A stretch of DNA of 64,000 nucleotides, taken from the NCBI GenBank assembly GCA_032988165.1, contig JANTQF010000009.1, positions 208,773 to 272,772 of the forward strand. The letters run 5' to 3'. The position numbers and the translations under genes were made by a program. The DNA comes from Emmonsiellopsis sp. PD_33. Its lineage: Eukaryota; Ascomycota; Eurotiomycetes; Onygenales; Ajellomycetaceae. Under the pieces are notes generated by a model that was given only the letters and a program-made list of their open reading frames with translations, had not been told where the DNA came from and did not search any database. Position 1 is the stretch's first letter. Each line of letters opens with the position of its first letter. Positions 1-11,336 of this stretch are shown in pieces.

Positions 1-3000
1 AAAAAAAAAATTTCTAGCCACGACCCGATTTGGCAGTGGTCAGAATAAACTCATTCTAGTGTCGAATACAGGATACCAATGACGAAATACCTCGCGGGAA
101 AGAACTGCGGGACACTACTGTGTTTCGATCCTGTACATGCACTACTGTAGTGCCACGGAAAGGAGACTGCTTGCATGCAAACCCCACGGGCCGCGATTTC
201 AAAGCAGGAGCAGGAGCAGGAGCCCGCACGGACTGACGTAGGGCGGAAAGGCTGGCTCTGGGGTCGCGGATCTAGCGCGCACAAAAACCAGAGAGCAGGG
301 TTACTGATAAAAAGAAGCGGCCAGGAGGCACGCGGATTGGCTGGCTTTGGCAGGAGTTGGAATCGTTATCAGGTGTGGAGGCAGGCTCTGTCGGGAGTGA
401 TGGGCGCGATCTGGTGGCAGAGATAAGGAACCTTGCTCGGGACTTGGTCAATCTGTCACAATCTCCACCGGACCCCGGATCTGCCCAAACGAGTTAGTTA
501 GCTGAAAGGGCGCAGGAGTGGGATATAAGGGCGGGCGGTCCCAGACATACGGGTTCAGCAGGACGAATTGAGGACTGGCTGGATGCAGGCAGCCACTGGG
601 TGTGGAAGAGAGACGGGGCGATGGGAGAGAGAAGACGAGAGAGAGGAGAGAAGAGAGAGGAGATGGACGAGGACAGGAGCAGCAGCGGGCGGCTCTGGGA
701 GGATTAGGTAACCGGCCGGGGGGCTGCTGGCGGCGGTCACGTGGCCGGGGCTGTCCACTCAGCGCATTCGATTGCTAATGGGCAATCAAAAAAAGAGGGG
801 GCTGTTTAACCAGCTGGAACTTCCCCGTCGCCCTGGTTGCTATACAAGTCCGTATTGTGTCTGCCATCACCGCAGTCTGCCATGCACCGGCCATCGCGAT
901 CAGCCTGCGTTCCTGGCATCAAGCTCTCTGGATCGGCGCCGCGGGCGGTGGCCCATCACTGCTGCTTCAGGCCTAGGTTGCCAGCCCCCCAGGGGGCTTC
1001 CCCAGGTTTTGGGTGGCTTGATATATGGGGACGTGCTTCGGATCTTCCAACGGGCAGCTGATTAGCTAGTTACTGCAGAGCAAGCAGTTGTTTTATTTCT
1101 TTAAATCACTGATGCTTGTGTCGATTCTCCTCCCATAAAGTTAACGCCAGACTCTGAAAAATTGCTAACTGCTACTAGTATGTATCAGGCCTGAATGTGA
1201 CTGCATCCTACCTGCACCCACCCCACAGACTCACCGTTCATTGTGACCCCTGTCTCTCAACGTCTTCCAGTCTGTCCAGCGCAGCTAGTGAACTACCAGG
1301 GACAAAGGAGGAGCCACTAATCACTCAAACTTGAAGTGTTCATACAAGGCAGCATGCGAACTCTCCCAGAGCCCGCATTTTCTGATGGAATCGCAGCCTA
1401 GAGAGAGTCCCTGCAATTACAGATGACAGACTTAACTATTCTAATTTCTCCCAGCGCCCTGTCAAAACAGCTGCTTATGCCAAGAATTTTTTTACTGAAC
1501 CTGCGTGGTTTGAAATCAACCTGCATCAACCAGGTTAGCATATCGTGTGTAACAATTTGTTGTTCCTCGATTTGAACCATAAACTGAACATGAGGCGATC
1601 CAAGAAAAACTGCCTTATCCTACTCTGAGGGGATGGAGACACTACACATGGAGCAGGTCCAAATCAAACACCTGAACAGAACAAAACTGAGCAGCAATGC
1701 AGTGGCGTTAGTGGTACCTGACCCAAGGTTAGCGCCTTAATACTCTGTGGTGGAGGGTGGTTGGATTGGAAGATATGAAAAGGGGGTGGGCAGCATATCC
1801 ATTATCTAGATTACTACTCCGTAGGGAAACATACAATGCTTGAGAGGTAGAGTGATATCATCAGTCTTCAATTTTTGAAGGCATTCTTCGAAGTCCGGCT
1901 GCTTGTTTTGCTTTAAATGGGCTAGGGGAATGGGGAAAGGGGAGCCCTACAGTGTAGAGTATGTCACGTACCTATCGGGAAGATATTGCTGCATGGAAAT
2001 GATTAACCTCAATGGGCTGGCCGTGGTGCTATATATTTTCTGGCGGTATCCATTCTTGCACACCTGAAGCTGACTGCTGGCGACGAGTTAGCATTTAGTT
2101 GATGCCAGGCGACTTTGAGCTTCATTTCATTCCCATAGAAGGGGACATTGGTCCATCTTTGTCCTTGATTCCCCGACGAAGACTCATCTGATTTGATCAA
2201 TCCCACGGTTAACCGAGTAGGTTGTTGCGGTTATTATTTCTAGCTAGTAGCGGCATCGGCAATTCCTCTTTCGGGAATTTGACACCGGCAGCTCTTCAAA
2301 ACATCCCTTCAACCCATTCAAAAAGCCACGAAAATGAATCAAATAATATACGGAAAGGAATGTCATCCACACTCTGTTTTTTTCTAGCATATACCATCCA
2401 CATCTATTTATATTTATAATTACCTACCTTAAAAAGTCCACCTTCGAGTTATCGCCAAACACGCCGATTTCGGCAATTATGTATCTACAAACCTTCCCCC
2501 GTCATAACTGATAAGATAAAGCGACAAAAACCCCCCCGCAATCAATCCTCCTCAGTCACAGTAGTGGACATGCAGATTCCCGATAGCAAGATACGCTACG
2601 GCTCCACTTACATTTCGTAAACTATGGGGTCCTGTTATCCGTTCGGCAATGCGTCGCTGATAGGTACTATGTACGGTACCGGCTTCCGGCAAACAGACAT
2701 GGCATGGGTATGATATTGTGCATGGCACGCATGGGCTCACCCAACCTATCTATACTAATTCTCTCCGATTTGCAGCTGTCAGGCAAGGGTGGGTGAAGAT
2801 TGTCTTGGGTGGAGGTTTAAAAGTTATCATGTCTGTTCGAACCAGCAACAGCATGGGCTGTGGAGAATGGGAAACGTGCGAAGTTTGGTAGCATTCTCCA
2901 CAAAAAGGGGAGAGGGGGAAAGATACAGACATACCATTATTACCCGAAGCATATATAAAAGAGTCATCGTGGAATGATAATGAGACCCGACCCGCCCACC

Positions 3001-3166
3001 GGCTAACTTCTTCCTCAACTTAACTCACCTCACACCTATCCAAATAAATAACTTGACCCTATCCCCTTGACCATCCCATCCCGCTCGCACATACTTTCGA
3101 TCTAAGCATACCCCGTATACACCGACCTACCATTATATAACTAAAAAAGGCCACAATACCCCCACC
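1..3166. other. No gene recognised; upstream intergenic DNA
   Basis: All open frames here are under 100 codons, overlap each other on both strands and resemble no protein I recognise. The last 150 bases are C/A-rich and run into the start codon of the amidohydrolase gene, so they probably hold its core promoter and 5' leader. I see no tRNA, transposon end or long repeat. A non-coding RNA or a very short gene cannot be excluded. Confidence 0.6.
613..668 (+). repeat. GA-rich low-complexity tract
   Basis: An imperfect GAGAG purine run of roughly 50 bases lies in otherwise non-coding DNA. It is a simple-sequence tract; nothing shows a function. Confidence 0.7.
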
Positions 3167-4293
3167 ATGTCCCGCAAACTAACCGTCGCCGCCGCCCAAG
3201 TCGGCACCATAAACCGCGACACCCCACGCGCCGACGTCCTCGCCCGCCTCCTCACCCTCCTCCGCACCGCCGCCAGCCAAGGCGCCCAACTCGTCGTCTT
3301 CCCCGAAACCGCCTTCACCACCTTCTTCCCGCGCTACATCCTGACACTCGCAGAGCTAGACCCCTTCTTCGAAAAGGGCGACGACATCACCACGTCCGAG
3401 AACGTCGCCGAGTTCTTCAGCACGGCGAAGAGCCTGGGCGTTGATGTGTCCATCGGATACGCAGAGCGGACGAGTGCCGGGGAGGACTATAATACCTGTG
3501 TCTACTATTCCGCGAGCGCAGGGCGGGTGATTTCCAAGTATCGGAAGATTCATCTGCCTGGGACCATGGAGCCGTTCGAGGACCCCACGGCTATCAATCA
3601 GTTGGAGAAGAAGTATTTTCGGCCGGGGAACTTGGGCTTCAAGGCCTTCCGTGCGCCGGGGCTCATCCAGGACACTCTCAAGAAAGATACCGCGGAGACG
3701 GAGACGAAGGGGAAAGGAGATCCCATCCTCGGCATGATGATTTGCAACGACAGGCGCTGGCCTGAGTCCTGGCGGTCCTATGGTCTGCAAGGTGCGGAAT
3801 TGATTTTGTGCGGTTATAATACGCCTAACTTTGCGCCGGATTTGTATGGGGAGCCGGATATGGATATCCACGCGGCGGAGAAGGATGCGTATTTCCATCA
3901 TAAGCTTGTGATGGAGTACAATAGCTATGCAAATAGCTGTTATTCGATATCAGCAGCTAGGTCTGGGTTGGATGATGGGAAGTATGGGTTGATCGGGGGG
4001 TCAGCGATTGTGGATCCGACGGGACGTACGATTGCGGAGGCCAAGGGGACGGAGGATGAGGTTGTGGTTGCGGAGATTGAGTTGGGGAAGTGCCGGTATG
4101 GGAAGGATACGGTATGTATTTGATTTTTCCCTCTCCATCCTCTTTTGTTTGTGTTGAGATATTCCATCTTTTTTTGAGTGGTTGGCTAATTTGAATGTCG
4201 TGATAGATGTTTGATTTTGCAAGACACCGTCGGATCGAGACGTATGGGCTCATAACGTCGCAGACGGCGGCAGTCGAGCCTCCTCTCCTGTAG
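3167..4293 (+). CDS. N-carbamoyl-D-amino acid amidohydrolase-like nitrilase
   Basis: Carbon-nitrogen hydrolase of the nitrilase superfamily, predicted to hydrolyse N-carbamoyl amino acids to amino acid, CO2 and ammonia in the cytosol. Two exons are inferred, 3167-4111 and 4207-4293, giving 343 aa. The intron starts GTATGT and ends GATAG, and splicing restores the family C-terminus (MFDFARHRRIETYGL). The Glu-Lys-Cys triad is visible: E47 in FPETAF, K127 in KYRKIHLPG and C193 in MICNDRRWPES. The strong match around all three to bacterial D-carbamoylases makes this subfamily more likely than a generic nitrilase. The length fits the family, with a short insertion (about residues 165-186) before the Cys. 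No signal peptide is seen. The 5' third uses almost only C-ending codons and the rest mostly G-ending codons. Substrate chirality is inferred, not shown. Confidence 0.88.
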
Positions 4294-5421
4294 AAGGAAC
4301 ATTCTGCAGCACATATATATAGAATGGAATAAAGTATACAATAGAAAAACGTTGTTTCCTTTCGGTCTCTGGCAGACACTTGTGGGGTTCTCTAGACAGA
4401 GTCTAAGATTTTATATCAGCGAGAACCAACTATATGAAACAGCAAATTAGGTCTGCCTCCACTCCCTGGGGATTCGAGTGCACTTGGTTCCCCTGCGAAT
4501 GCAATCGAGGCGAGTCCACAGATCTTCTCTCAGCCCGTCCCCGGCGGGAATTAGGTGCATGGGGACGGGAGCTCCCGCCCCTCTCCGGCTGGGTCCGGCT
4601 GGTAATCCGTTCAGGATATATTGGGTATTTTGGCTGCCTCATAAGTTACTAGCCGGTAAGGACGGAGGCATATGGCTCTGCTATGCAGCATGCTTACTGC
4701 ATTGGCGTGGCATGATGAGTGGCATGATTCTGCAAAGAGATGAGAAAGGTTTCCAGTGGTGTAACCAGTAGTTAGCTGTAGTGACGGGAACGGACGGACT
4801 GGCTGGCTTGGGTTGGGGTAGCGTGGAGGCGGCGAGGAAACGGGGGTTTGAGTGAGCTGTTCTGTTGAGATGCGTTGTCAATATCAATGTCAGATATTGG
4901 GCAGCAAAGCGGCTCGTTCGGCTGCGATTGGTGGCCAGCAGCCAATCAGCGCCCTCCGCGGCCCGCTTGTACCTCACCGCCAGAACTGTGAGCGCTGGTA
5001 CCTGCGCCCTCGCTCTCCCAATCGGGAATCTCGACTTCAACGTCCCGCCTCGCAGCTTTCAACTTCTTTATCAACCTCCGCTCCACCCGGCTGCTCGATC
5101 CTCCATCTTCTTCTTCTCGTCCCTCTACCCCTGTTTGTTTTCTCCGTGACTGCGTGATTCCATCCCTTGCGACGGAGGTTGTTATGTTTGTATCTTTACT
5201 GAGCCACCCCAGTATAGATCTCCATCTAGATGCTTTAGGAAGTTGATCTCGTGTCGTGGGCTTGGGCATCACCAAGGATATCGTCTCTGTTTGCGATCTG
5301 GAGAACCTGGGGTTGACGCCTCTCTGCCCTTCTGTGGGCTCGTCTCGACGATTTCCCGCAGTCTCCATTCCCACCATCACCAGGTTTCGTCTGTCTGCCG
5401 CCACAAACGTCATGATCCGCG
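4294..5421. other. Intergenic region and presumed 5' leader of the next gene
   Basis: No protein-coding gene is recognised. The last 350 bases contain several short upstream reading frames and probably form the leader of the gene at 5422. The overlapping open frames of about 100 codons near 4850-5160 show no family features. Confidence 0.5.
5184..5246 (+). promoter_or_regulatory. Possible upstream ORF (20 codons plus stop)
   Basis: An ATG at 5184 opens a 20-codon frame ending in TGA at 5244-5246, well before the main start at 5422. Another ATG at 5412 lies out of frame and overlaps the main start. If transcription begins upstream of 5184, both would reduce initiation at 5422. The transcript start is unknown. 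Confidence 0.35.
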
Positions 5422-6855
5422 ATGATGGTCCCCCGGGCTTTCCGACTCGGCTCTGCAAACCAACGTCCCTCTGTTCAACAAGATGAAAAACCACTCCCGC
5501 CAGTTCTGTCGTCTGAACCCGTAGAACCATCCCCGGCATTCCCCGCGGTTCCTGTTTTCATCCCTCCCAGAGAACTTCCACATCGCCCTTCTGTCACCCC
5601 GATCAAAACTAAGCCGAGCTGGAACCCATCCCAAGCGTCCAGGAAACCGCGGGTCCAATCGTCTGCTGGGCCAGAACTCCCTCCTCACGTTTCAAATCTC
5701 CTCGAGAACACCACAATCCCATTACCACGGACCTGGTCGAGCCGGAAGCGTCGCCGTTTTCCTGAAGCGAACAATGTGGAGGATTTTAGTTCCCTGCTCT
5801 TTGAGGGGATAAAGGATAAAGAGGGGGATAGTGCGTCTTGCACAAGCCGAAAAACCTCGCTTGATATTCTTTTGAGTCCACCGAATGAGCTGGAAGATGA
5901 TCTATTTACTGCAGGATCGGAAACCCCCGCTTCAATCAGATCCCTCTCGTTGGATTCCGTTCCATCTCTGGATAACGATGACGATGTCTTCACCCTATTC
6001 AGTGGTCCAGTGACCCCGGTTCTTTCTACACATCGAACACCCTCTGTACGGAAGCAACGGGTTTTTTCATTATCGGAAGCATGCCCTGAGGATCATCCTC
6101 TCCTAGCCTCTTCCCCTCTGTGTCAGGACCCTATCCTACCCGACGAAAGTCCCTCGAAAATATCGGCGGACAGTCTAAGCTCCTTTCGATCTTTCCCTAA
6201 ATTCGGGGCAACCGTCAAATCGAATCTGACAGCGTCGCTTCGAGCGATCAAATCTGCAGCACAAAGCGTATCTAATTTCACCGCCCCCTCCGTTCGATCA
6301 GAGGATTTTCTTACGCGGTCTTTCTTCTCCTTCTCACCTGAACTCACGGACGATAAACACCCCCGTCCAATGAAGAACACTCCATCTCCCGCTCTCCGAC
6401 GCTATCTAAACCCCTTCACTGCTTCCGCCACGGATATTTTCATATACAATGAATCCCCCCGAGGCACACCCACGCAACCCGCGAGATGTACGACTTCAAT
6501 ACAAATGGAGACCTACGATTCATCAACCCTGAAAAGAATGCACAGAAACCATACGTACGAAGACGAAGCAGATGATGAGGCAGAAGATGACGATGACGAC
6601 ATACCGTCATCCATCACCTATCGACAACGAGAACCCCGCGAGAACAGTGATTTCCTCCGCATCGTCGTTTTGGAAATGAACATGCGGCGGAACGGCAAGC
6701 TACGCAGCGACATGCCAGGTCGAGCAAAAGTGTTGCTCCCTCCGCGGACATCGGGGCCGTACTGTATCAATATCGACTCTTCCGAAATGGTCGCGGATAG
6801 CTCTGCTGAGTGCAGGACTCCTAGGAGGTGGATTCCGGTGTCAGTCGACGGGTGA
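5422..6855 (+). CDS. Hypothetical protein, Ser/Pro-rich, 477 aa
   Basis: An uninterrupted 478-codon frame that I do not recognise. The protein is rich in Ser, Pro and charged residues and is probably largely disordered, with no membrane segment or signal peptide. An acidic run (EDEADDEAEDDDDD) lies near residue 380. The last 80 residues look most ordered and include DFLRIVVLEMNMRR followed by GRAKVLLPPR; this block is the likeliest conserved core. Many SP/TP sites suggest a phosphoprotein, which is inference. The start is the first of two adjacent Met codons (ATGATG); the leader has upstream ATGs. The frame is far longer than chance and shows normal coding composition, so it is very likely a real gene, but no function can be given. 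Confidence 0.75.
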   Translation: MMVPRAFRLGSANQRPSVQQDEKPLPPVLSSEPVEPSPAFPAVPVFIPPRELPHRPSVTPIKTKPSWNPSQASRKPRVQSSAGPELPPHVSNLLENTTIPLPRTWSSRKRRRFPEANNVEDFSSLLFEGIKDKEGDSASCTSRKTSLDILLSPPNELEDDLFTAGSETPASIRSLSLDSVPSLDNDDDVFTLFSGPVTPVLSTHRTPSVRKQRVFSLSEACPEDHPLLASSPLCQDPILPDESPSKISADSLSSFRSFPKFGATVKSNLTASLRAIKSAAQSVSNFTAPSVRSEDFLTRSFFSFSPELTDDKHPRPMKNTPSPALRRYLNPFTASATDIFIYNESPRGTPTQPARCTTSIQMETYDSSTLKRMHRNHTYEDEADDEAEDDDDDIPSSITYRQREPRENSDFLRIVVLEMNMRRNGKLRSDMPGRAKVLLPPRTSGPYCINIDSSEMVADSSAECRTPRRWIPVSVDG

Positions 6856-8041
6856 ATATTTGAAATATCACCCACTGCCCTGTCTCCACGAGCCTTGCTT
6901 GGCTTCTTTTCTTTTCTTTTCTTTTGATTTTCTTTTCTATACATTTTAGCGACAGTATACTGGTGTTTGACTTGGGGGCAATTTTTTGGAGCTTCTACAT
7001 ATACATACATCTATCAGGCAGGCAGGCAGGCACTTGGTGTTTGGGGACTTTTTTTGCTATTACGTCTATAGACGCGGAGTACCCACCTCCTTCATGCGGG
7101 ACGCTTATGCTGTCCAATATACATATTTTTTCTTCTTCTGATTCTCTGCAAATCTTGTCGGATATCTACGCCCGCTGTGAAAATTGGACACGTCTCCTTT
7201 GTCAAGACTTGTTTTCGTTGCCATATTTAGAGGGGCAGTGGTTTTTCGTTTTCTCTCGCCCTTTTTATTTTCTGAAAGGGGGGACGAACCATGGCCGAAA
7301 TGAGTGTCGTCCGCATTTCTGCTCGTGTGGGAATGGGTGTACAGTTTAAGGTGACTTTTTTTATACTTGGCATCTTTCAGACATTTTTTCTATATACAAC
7401 ATAGCATGCCCAAAATCTAAGAGAGCTGTTAACATTTTTAGAAGTAAGTAACACCCTCCTCATCTTAAGATCTGCCAGCTACCTTGACGCGGTGTAAGCT
7501 TGCGACGGCAAACCCATTGCTCGGCATCCATTCTTTGAAATGCCCGCAAACAAGGACATTCTCGGGGATTTAACGTGTCTTAAGGTATGTTCTGATTCGA
7601 TGACAAGGAGCATTAAAGCAAGGGGTAATTGGCGGTAACTAACTACCATTTTGCCTCCACTGGGATAGTCTTTTCAAAGTTATTCAACGCCAGACTATCT
7701 CCTGGGAATCGAAGCCTGTCTATGCGCGCATTCTAATTGCAGGCAAGTTTCCTCTCTGCCCTCCTTGACTCTGTCTGGGCCGTTAGCCGTGATTGGAGCC
7801 ACGTCGTTATCTAGCCTTGCTACTTGTCGCCTCGCGTTCAGCCTCGTCACCAAGCCACCTTTGTAGGCGACGATCTTTCAACCTATATAATGGAGACAAG
7901 CAATTTCTTCCGCTCGTCTCTGGTCTCTGGAGGGGATTCCCAGGTTGCATATTTCACCAAGCACGGGAGGGTGAAGTATAAACTCGCTTTCTTCTAGCCC
8001 CCTGGCTGATCGTGTTTTAAACCCATGCAGTCGACGGCAAC
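6856..8041. other. Intergenic region
   Basis: This holds the 3' end of the upstream gene (pyrimidine-rich with a TTTTC repeat) and the promoter and leader of the gene at 8042. The open frames inside are short and unconvincing. Confidence 0.5.
6907..6933 (+). repeat. TTTTC microsatellite
   Basis: Tandem CTTTT units lie about 50 bases after the stop codon of the upstream gene, probably in its 3' UTR. Confidence 0.75.
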
Positions 8042-10982
8042 ATGGCCATTAGCAGGCTCCAGGCATCGCTTGCCTCTGCTACGAACGAGGTCACGGTAGC
8101 AGCTGCAAATATCAACTTCGAATTCACCCTCGTCAAATACGAAGCTCCGAAGGAATACCAACCTCTCGGACAGATCCTTTCGGCAAAGCGAAAGAAAGAT
8201 GCAGAATACGGTTCAAGCCATGTCACCGCAAGGAGACTCGGTGCTCTGTTCGAGGGTGTATGCCCGAACACGCCAAATCTGGTCAGAACATACGGCGAAC
8301 GTGTCTCGGAGATATCGAAATCGGCCATCGATAAAGACCACAATGAGTATTCACAGTCGATCTTTTCTGCCTATGCCGGAGTTGACGCAACCTCGATTTG
8401 GGCAGCAGCAACATCTTCAAAGGCCGCTCTTCATGTCCATCTTCTGGCTTGTATGTTGGCACGCTTCTGGGAACCACCAGAAGCGGTATCAATTTGGGTG
8501 GAGCTGGTCAAGAAACGAAGAGAGGATATTGCGACCAAACTTGAAGATGGAGATAGTCTTCCTTTTGCAATGGCCACTGCGGCGGCGCAGGGAGAGATAG
8601 CGAGAGCCCAACTAGCTGAGTGGGATGCTAGTGCCCGTGCATGGATTCGAACTGCAGACGAGATCAAGTCCCGCCAGCAGACTCAGTTACAACTGGTGCT
8701 GAAGAATATTGACGCCCCAGTCACTCAGTTGACCAATGTTTATTCCGGCGTTCTTGATGTCTGGACATCGGCTCTCAAAGTCATGGAAAACCTTCTGTCA
8801 GAAATGCCGCAAGCGGTTCGAGATGGTGCCACACTTCTTGGTCTGGCGTCATGGCATATATATCCAGACTTGGTTATATTTGGGTCTCGAAATGTCGAGA
8901 TCTGTATGAACGACATGGCAGTCCCTAGAGGCGGGGTTCTGAGTCTTGGCCTTTCTTCTCCCCAAGAGAATTACACCCGGGGCATATATTGGTCCCTATC
9001 TCTTGCACATCTGCGGTACTATGGTCCCTCGGTCCGTGCAAGACGTCGGCTTTCAGAGGATCCCAAGCGCATTTCGTTTCCACAGTTCCAACTTGCTACC
9101 CTTGGCGTTATTCTTGGTTATTGGCATGTCCCACTGGAAGAGACGACAGAGAGCATTAGACTCCTACTTGCAATAACCGAAACGCTGCAACAGTCACCCC
9201 GTTGGGCAGTGCAAGATAGATGGATTGATATGATATCACAACCGGCATTGGAATATCTCAGCGAACACGGAGAGGAAGACAGTGAATTGATTTCTAGGTT
9301 AATTCATCTTGGGCGCCGGCGCTCAAACCTGTTTTTGGAACAAGACTCTTCTAGGTCTGACCGTCCCTTTTTCGGGCTTCGCAATTTGACCACGTTATTA
9401 GAATGCCTTAAAGGACCTGAGGAGCGTTTGGCCTTCCTTCGTCATTTGGTTTCTAAGTCGCAAAATCTCCATAAAGAAAATACCATTGTACGCTATTGCC
9501 TGAGCGATACCCCTTCAAACGAAGCGGGTAAACCAGAGATGACAGAGATTCACCCATCCAAGCGTCCACGGCTAAGTACCAGGAATGGCGAATCCGCATC
9601 GGCATGGATTAATAACGAAGCCCAATATGCAACGGCCTTCCCCCAACACTCCCCCCAACATTCCTTGGCGCTTAGTTACAATTCTCACGTCAAATCAGCT
9701 CCCAATGAAGGATTCCATCATCGTTGGTTTCAAAATCATGATGCTCGGCAAACATCTATACCGAAAGAAGAAATATGCCATATAGGCAGTGCAGCACACA
9801 CATTCACAAGTGACTTGATGTCTATAAAAGCTAATGGCAATGGCATAACCCTCTCTTTTGCCTGTGGGAATCCGGAAAGCGCGGCGATATTTACAAGCTC
9901 ATCCACTGCTCGCATGGTGCACAATGCTTCCTATGAAGATATTTTTTGGTGCATCGAATCCGGATATTTGGACCTCTCCAAGCTCGAAAAGTTAATAAAA
10001 AGGGAAAAAAGCCCTCTTTTTCGTACATTATTGGCTTTGGGATTTGCATCCAAAGTCTACAATACTCTTCCCGATGCTACAGTGACCGTCTCGGTCCTTA
10101 ATCAGGTACTTGTTGAACGCCACTGGGCATCGGCAGTTTTAACCCTACTCCCCGTCAATGTGGTGCCCCCGTTCCGGAACATCACCCTCTCGCTTGTTGC
10201 TTATTTCGAGGGGTTTCTCGACACTGATCCTGATAATCTTAAGGATGCGTTTGCCCTGTGCTCTGGAGACTCGATATATGTTGCAATGCGGGTAAGTTCT
10301 CCCTCAACCCATAATATTCGGAGAAAAGTGCTAAATAATTCCGTACCAGCTTGTCTGTGACCCTTTTGAAGCACCACGCGACATCGAGTTAAAACGAATT
10401 CTTGGAAACATTGGCAAACCCGGCGTGGTATTTCTTGTCTCGCCTCAAGCCCCTATAGTTCGGGATCCTGAATTAGGGAGGTGGTCGGCCAATTACAGCC
10501 AATTTGATGGTACTGCAATGGACAGCTTTAGCACAACATCACTTCATCTGTCCTTCACAGACTACCATGTTCCCATTTTTGAGAATGATTCTCGTGGGGA
10601 TCAGGATTTCCAAGCCTCGATTTTAGAAGCCGTCGTCTCGGTCCGGGATTCCGGGAACTGGATTGCTGACGTTGGAATTCTCAGAGCTTTCAAAGAAGGT
10701 TATATTTCCAGGCCACGTCGGCAACGGCCGTGTTCACATCCAGATAACTCCGCACCAGAACAGCCAATTATAGCGGTGGAGTGTTGGGATGATATCCTGG
10801 ATAATCCCGATGGGGTTTTCGTCGTGAAAGCACATGGAAATTGGATCGCACGCCTCGCTGTCACGGCGGTTCTGGCCGAGCATTCAAGAACGAAAAAAGA
10901 CCTGAAAATAACGGTTGTGCCGAATTCTGTCTGTTGGAAGTGTCTTGCGAAAAAGTATACGCGCCGTGCGTTTGTTTATTGA
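8042..10982 (+). CDS. Conserved-looking hypothetical protein, 960 aa
   Basis: Two exons are inferred, 8042-10291 and 10350-10982. The donor GTAAGT and acceptor ACCAG join in frame (...AMR then LVCDPFEAP...). I do not recognise the family. The first 450 residues are mostly helical in character, with Ala-rich stretches and few low-complexity runs. Residues about 490-560 are polar and probably a linker. The C-terminal exon carries a compact segment with VVSVRDSGNWIADVG, IAVECWDDILDNPDG and a final CWKCLAKKYTRR. CWKC could be a metal or disulfide site, but a lone CxxC proves nothing. No signal peptide or transmembrane helix is obvious. Codon usage is even and lacks the C-to-G switch seen in many neighbours. 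It converges with the DNA ligase 4 gene, the two stop codons lying about 350 bases apart. Confidence 0.8.
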
Positions 10983-11336
10983 ATTTTGAGGCGCATATCC
11001 AACATTTCTAGGGGTTAATGATCGATGAGACTGTTTGGTAAACTATTTCCAGCCCTCGTTTTTTTCTCGCTATCTATCACTCTGATGGAAACAGGATGAA
11101 ATATGAAACTGGAGTATATTTTCGGATTTAGGTTCCAAATATGTCACGGTAGATTGCATATCGGATAGATGCAAATATCACATTTCAGTTCATCACACCA
11201 AAAGCTCTCCGCTATGGGGCGCTTATATATAGAGTACTCGAATTTCCATCCGTGAAATCGCCAGCCTAGTTTCCTCTTCTCATTCCCTCTCTACTAACTC
11301 ATTCATATCTTCCTATCACAAAACTTTCGCACATCA
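10983..11336. other. Convergent intergenic gap
   Basis: The 3' ends of the hypothetical gene on plus and lig4 on minus face each other here. The sequence is A/T-rich and should hold both polyadenylation regions; no gene is seen. Confidence 0.6.

Noticed and set aside
3356..3901. 181-codon open frame opposite the amidohydrolase gene
   Set aside because: It is the antisense of a clear catalytic domain and has no family features; skewed codon use in the real gene leaves the opposite strand open.
3957..4379. 140-codon minus-strand frame overlapping the amidohydrolase 3' end
   Set aside because: It crosses the intron and 3' end of the real gene on the opposite strand and shows no motif.
6618..7010. 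130-codon minus-strand frame at the 3' end of the gene at 5422
   Set aside because: Runs from 3' UTR into antisense coding sequence; contains low-complexity Lys-rich sequence from a T/C tract.
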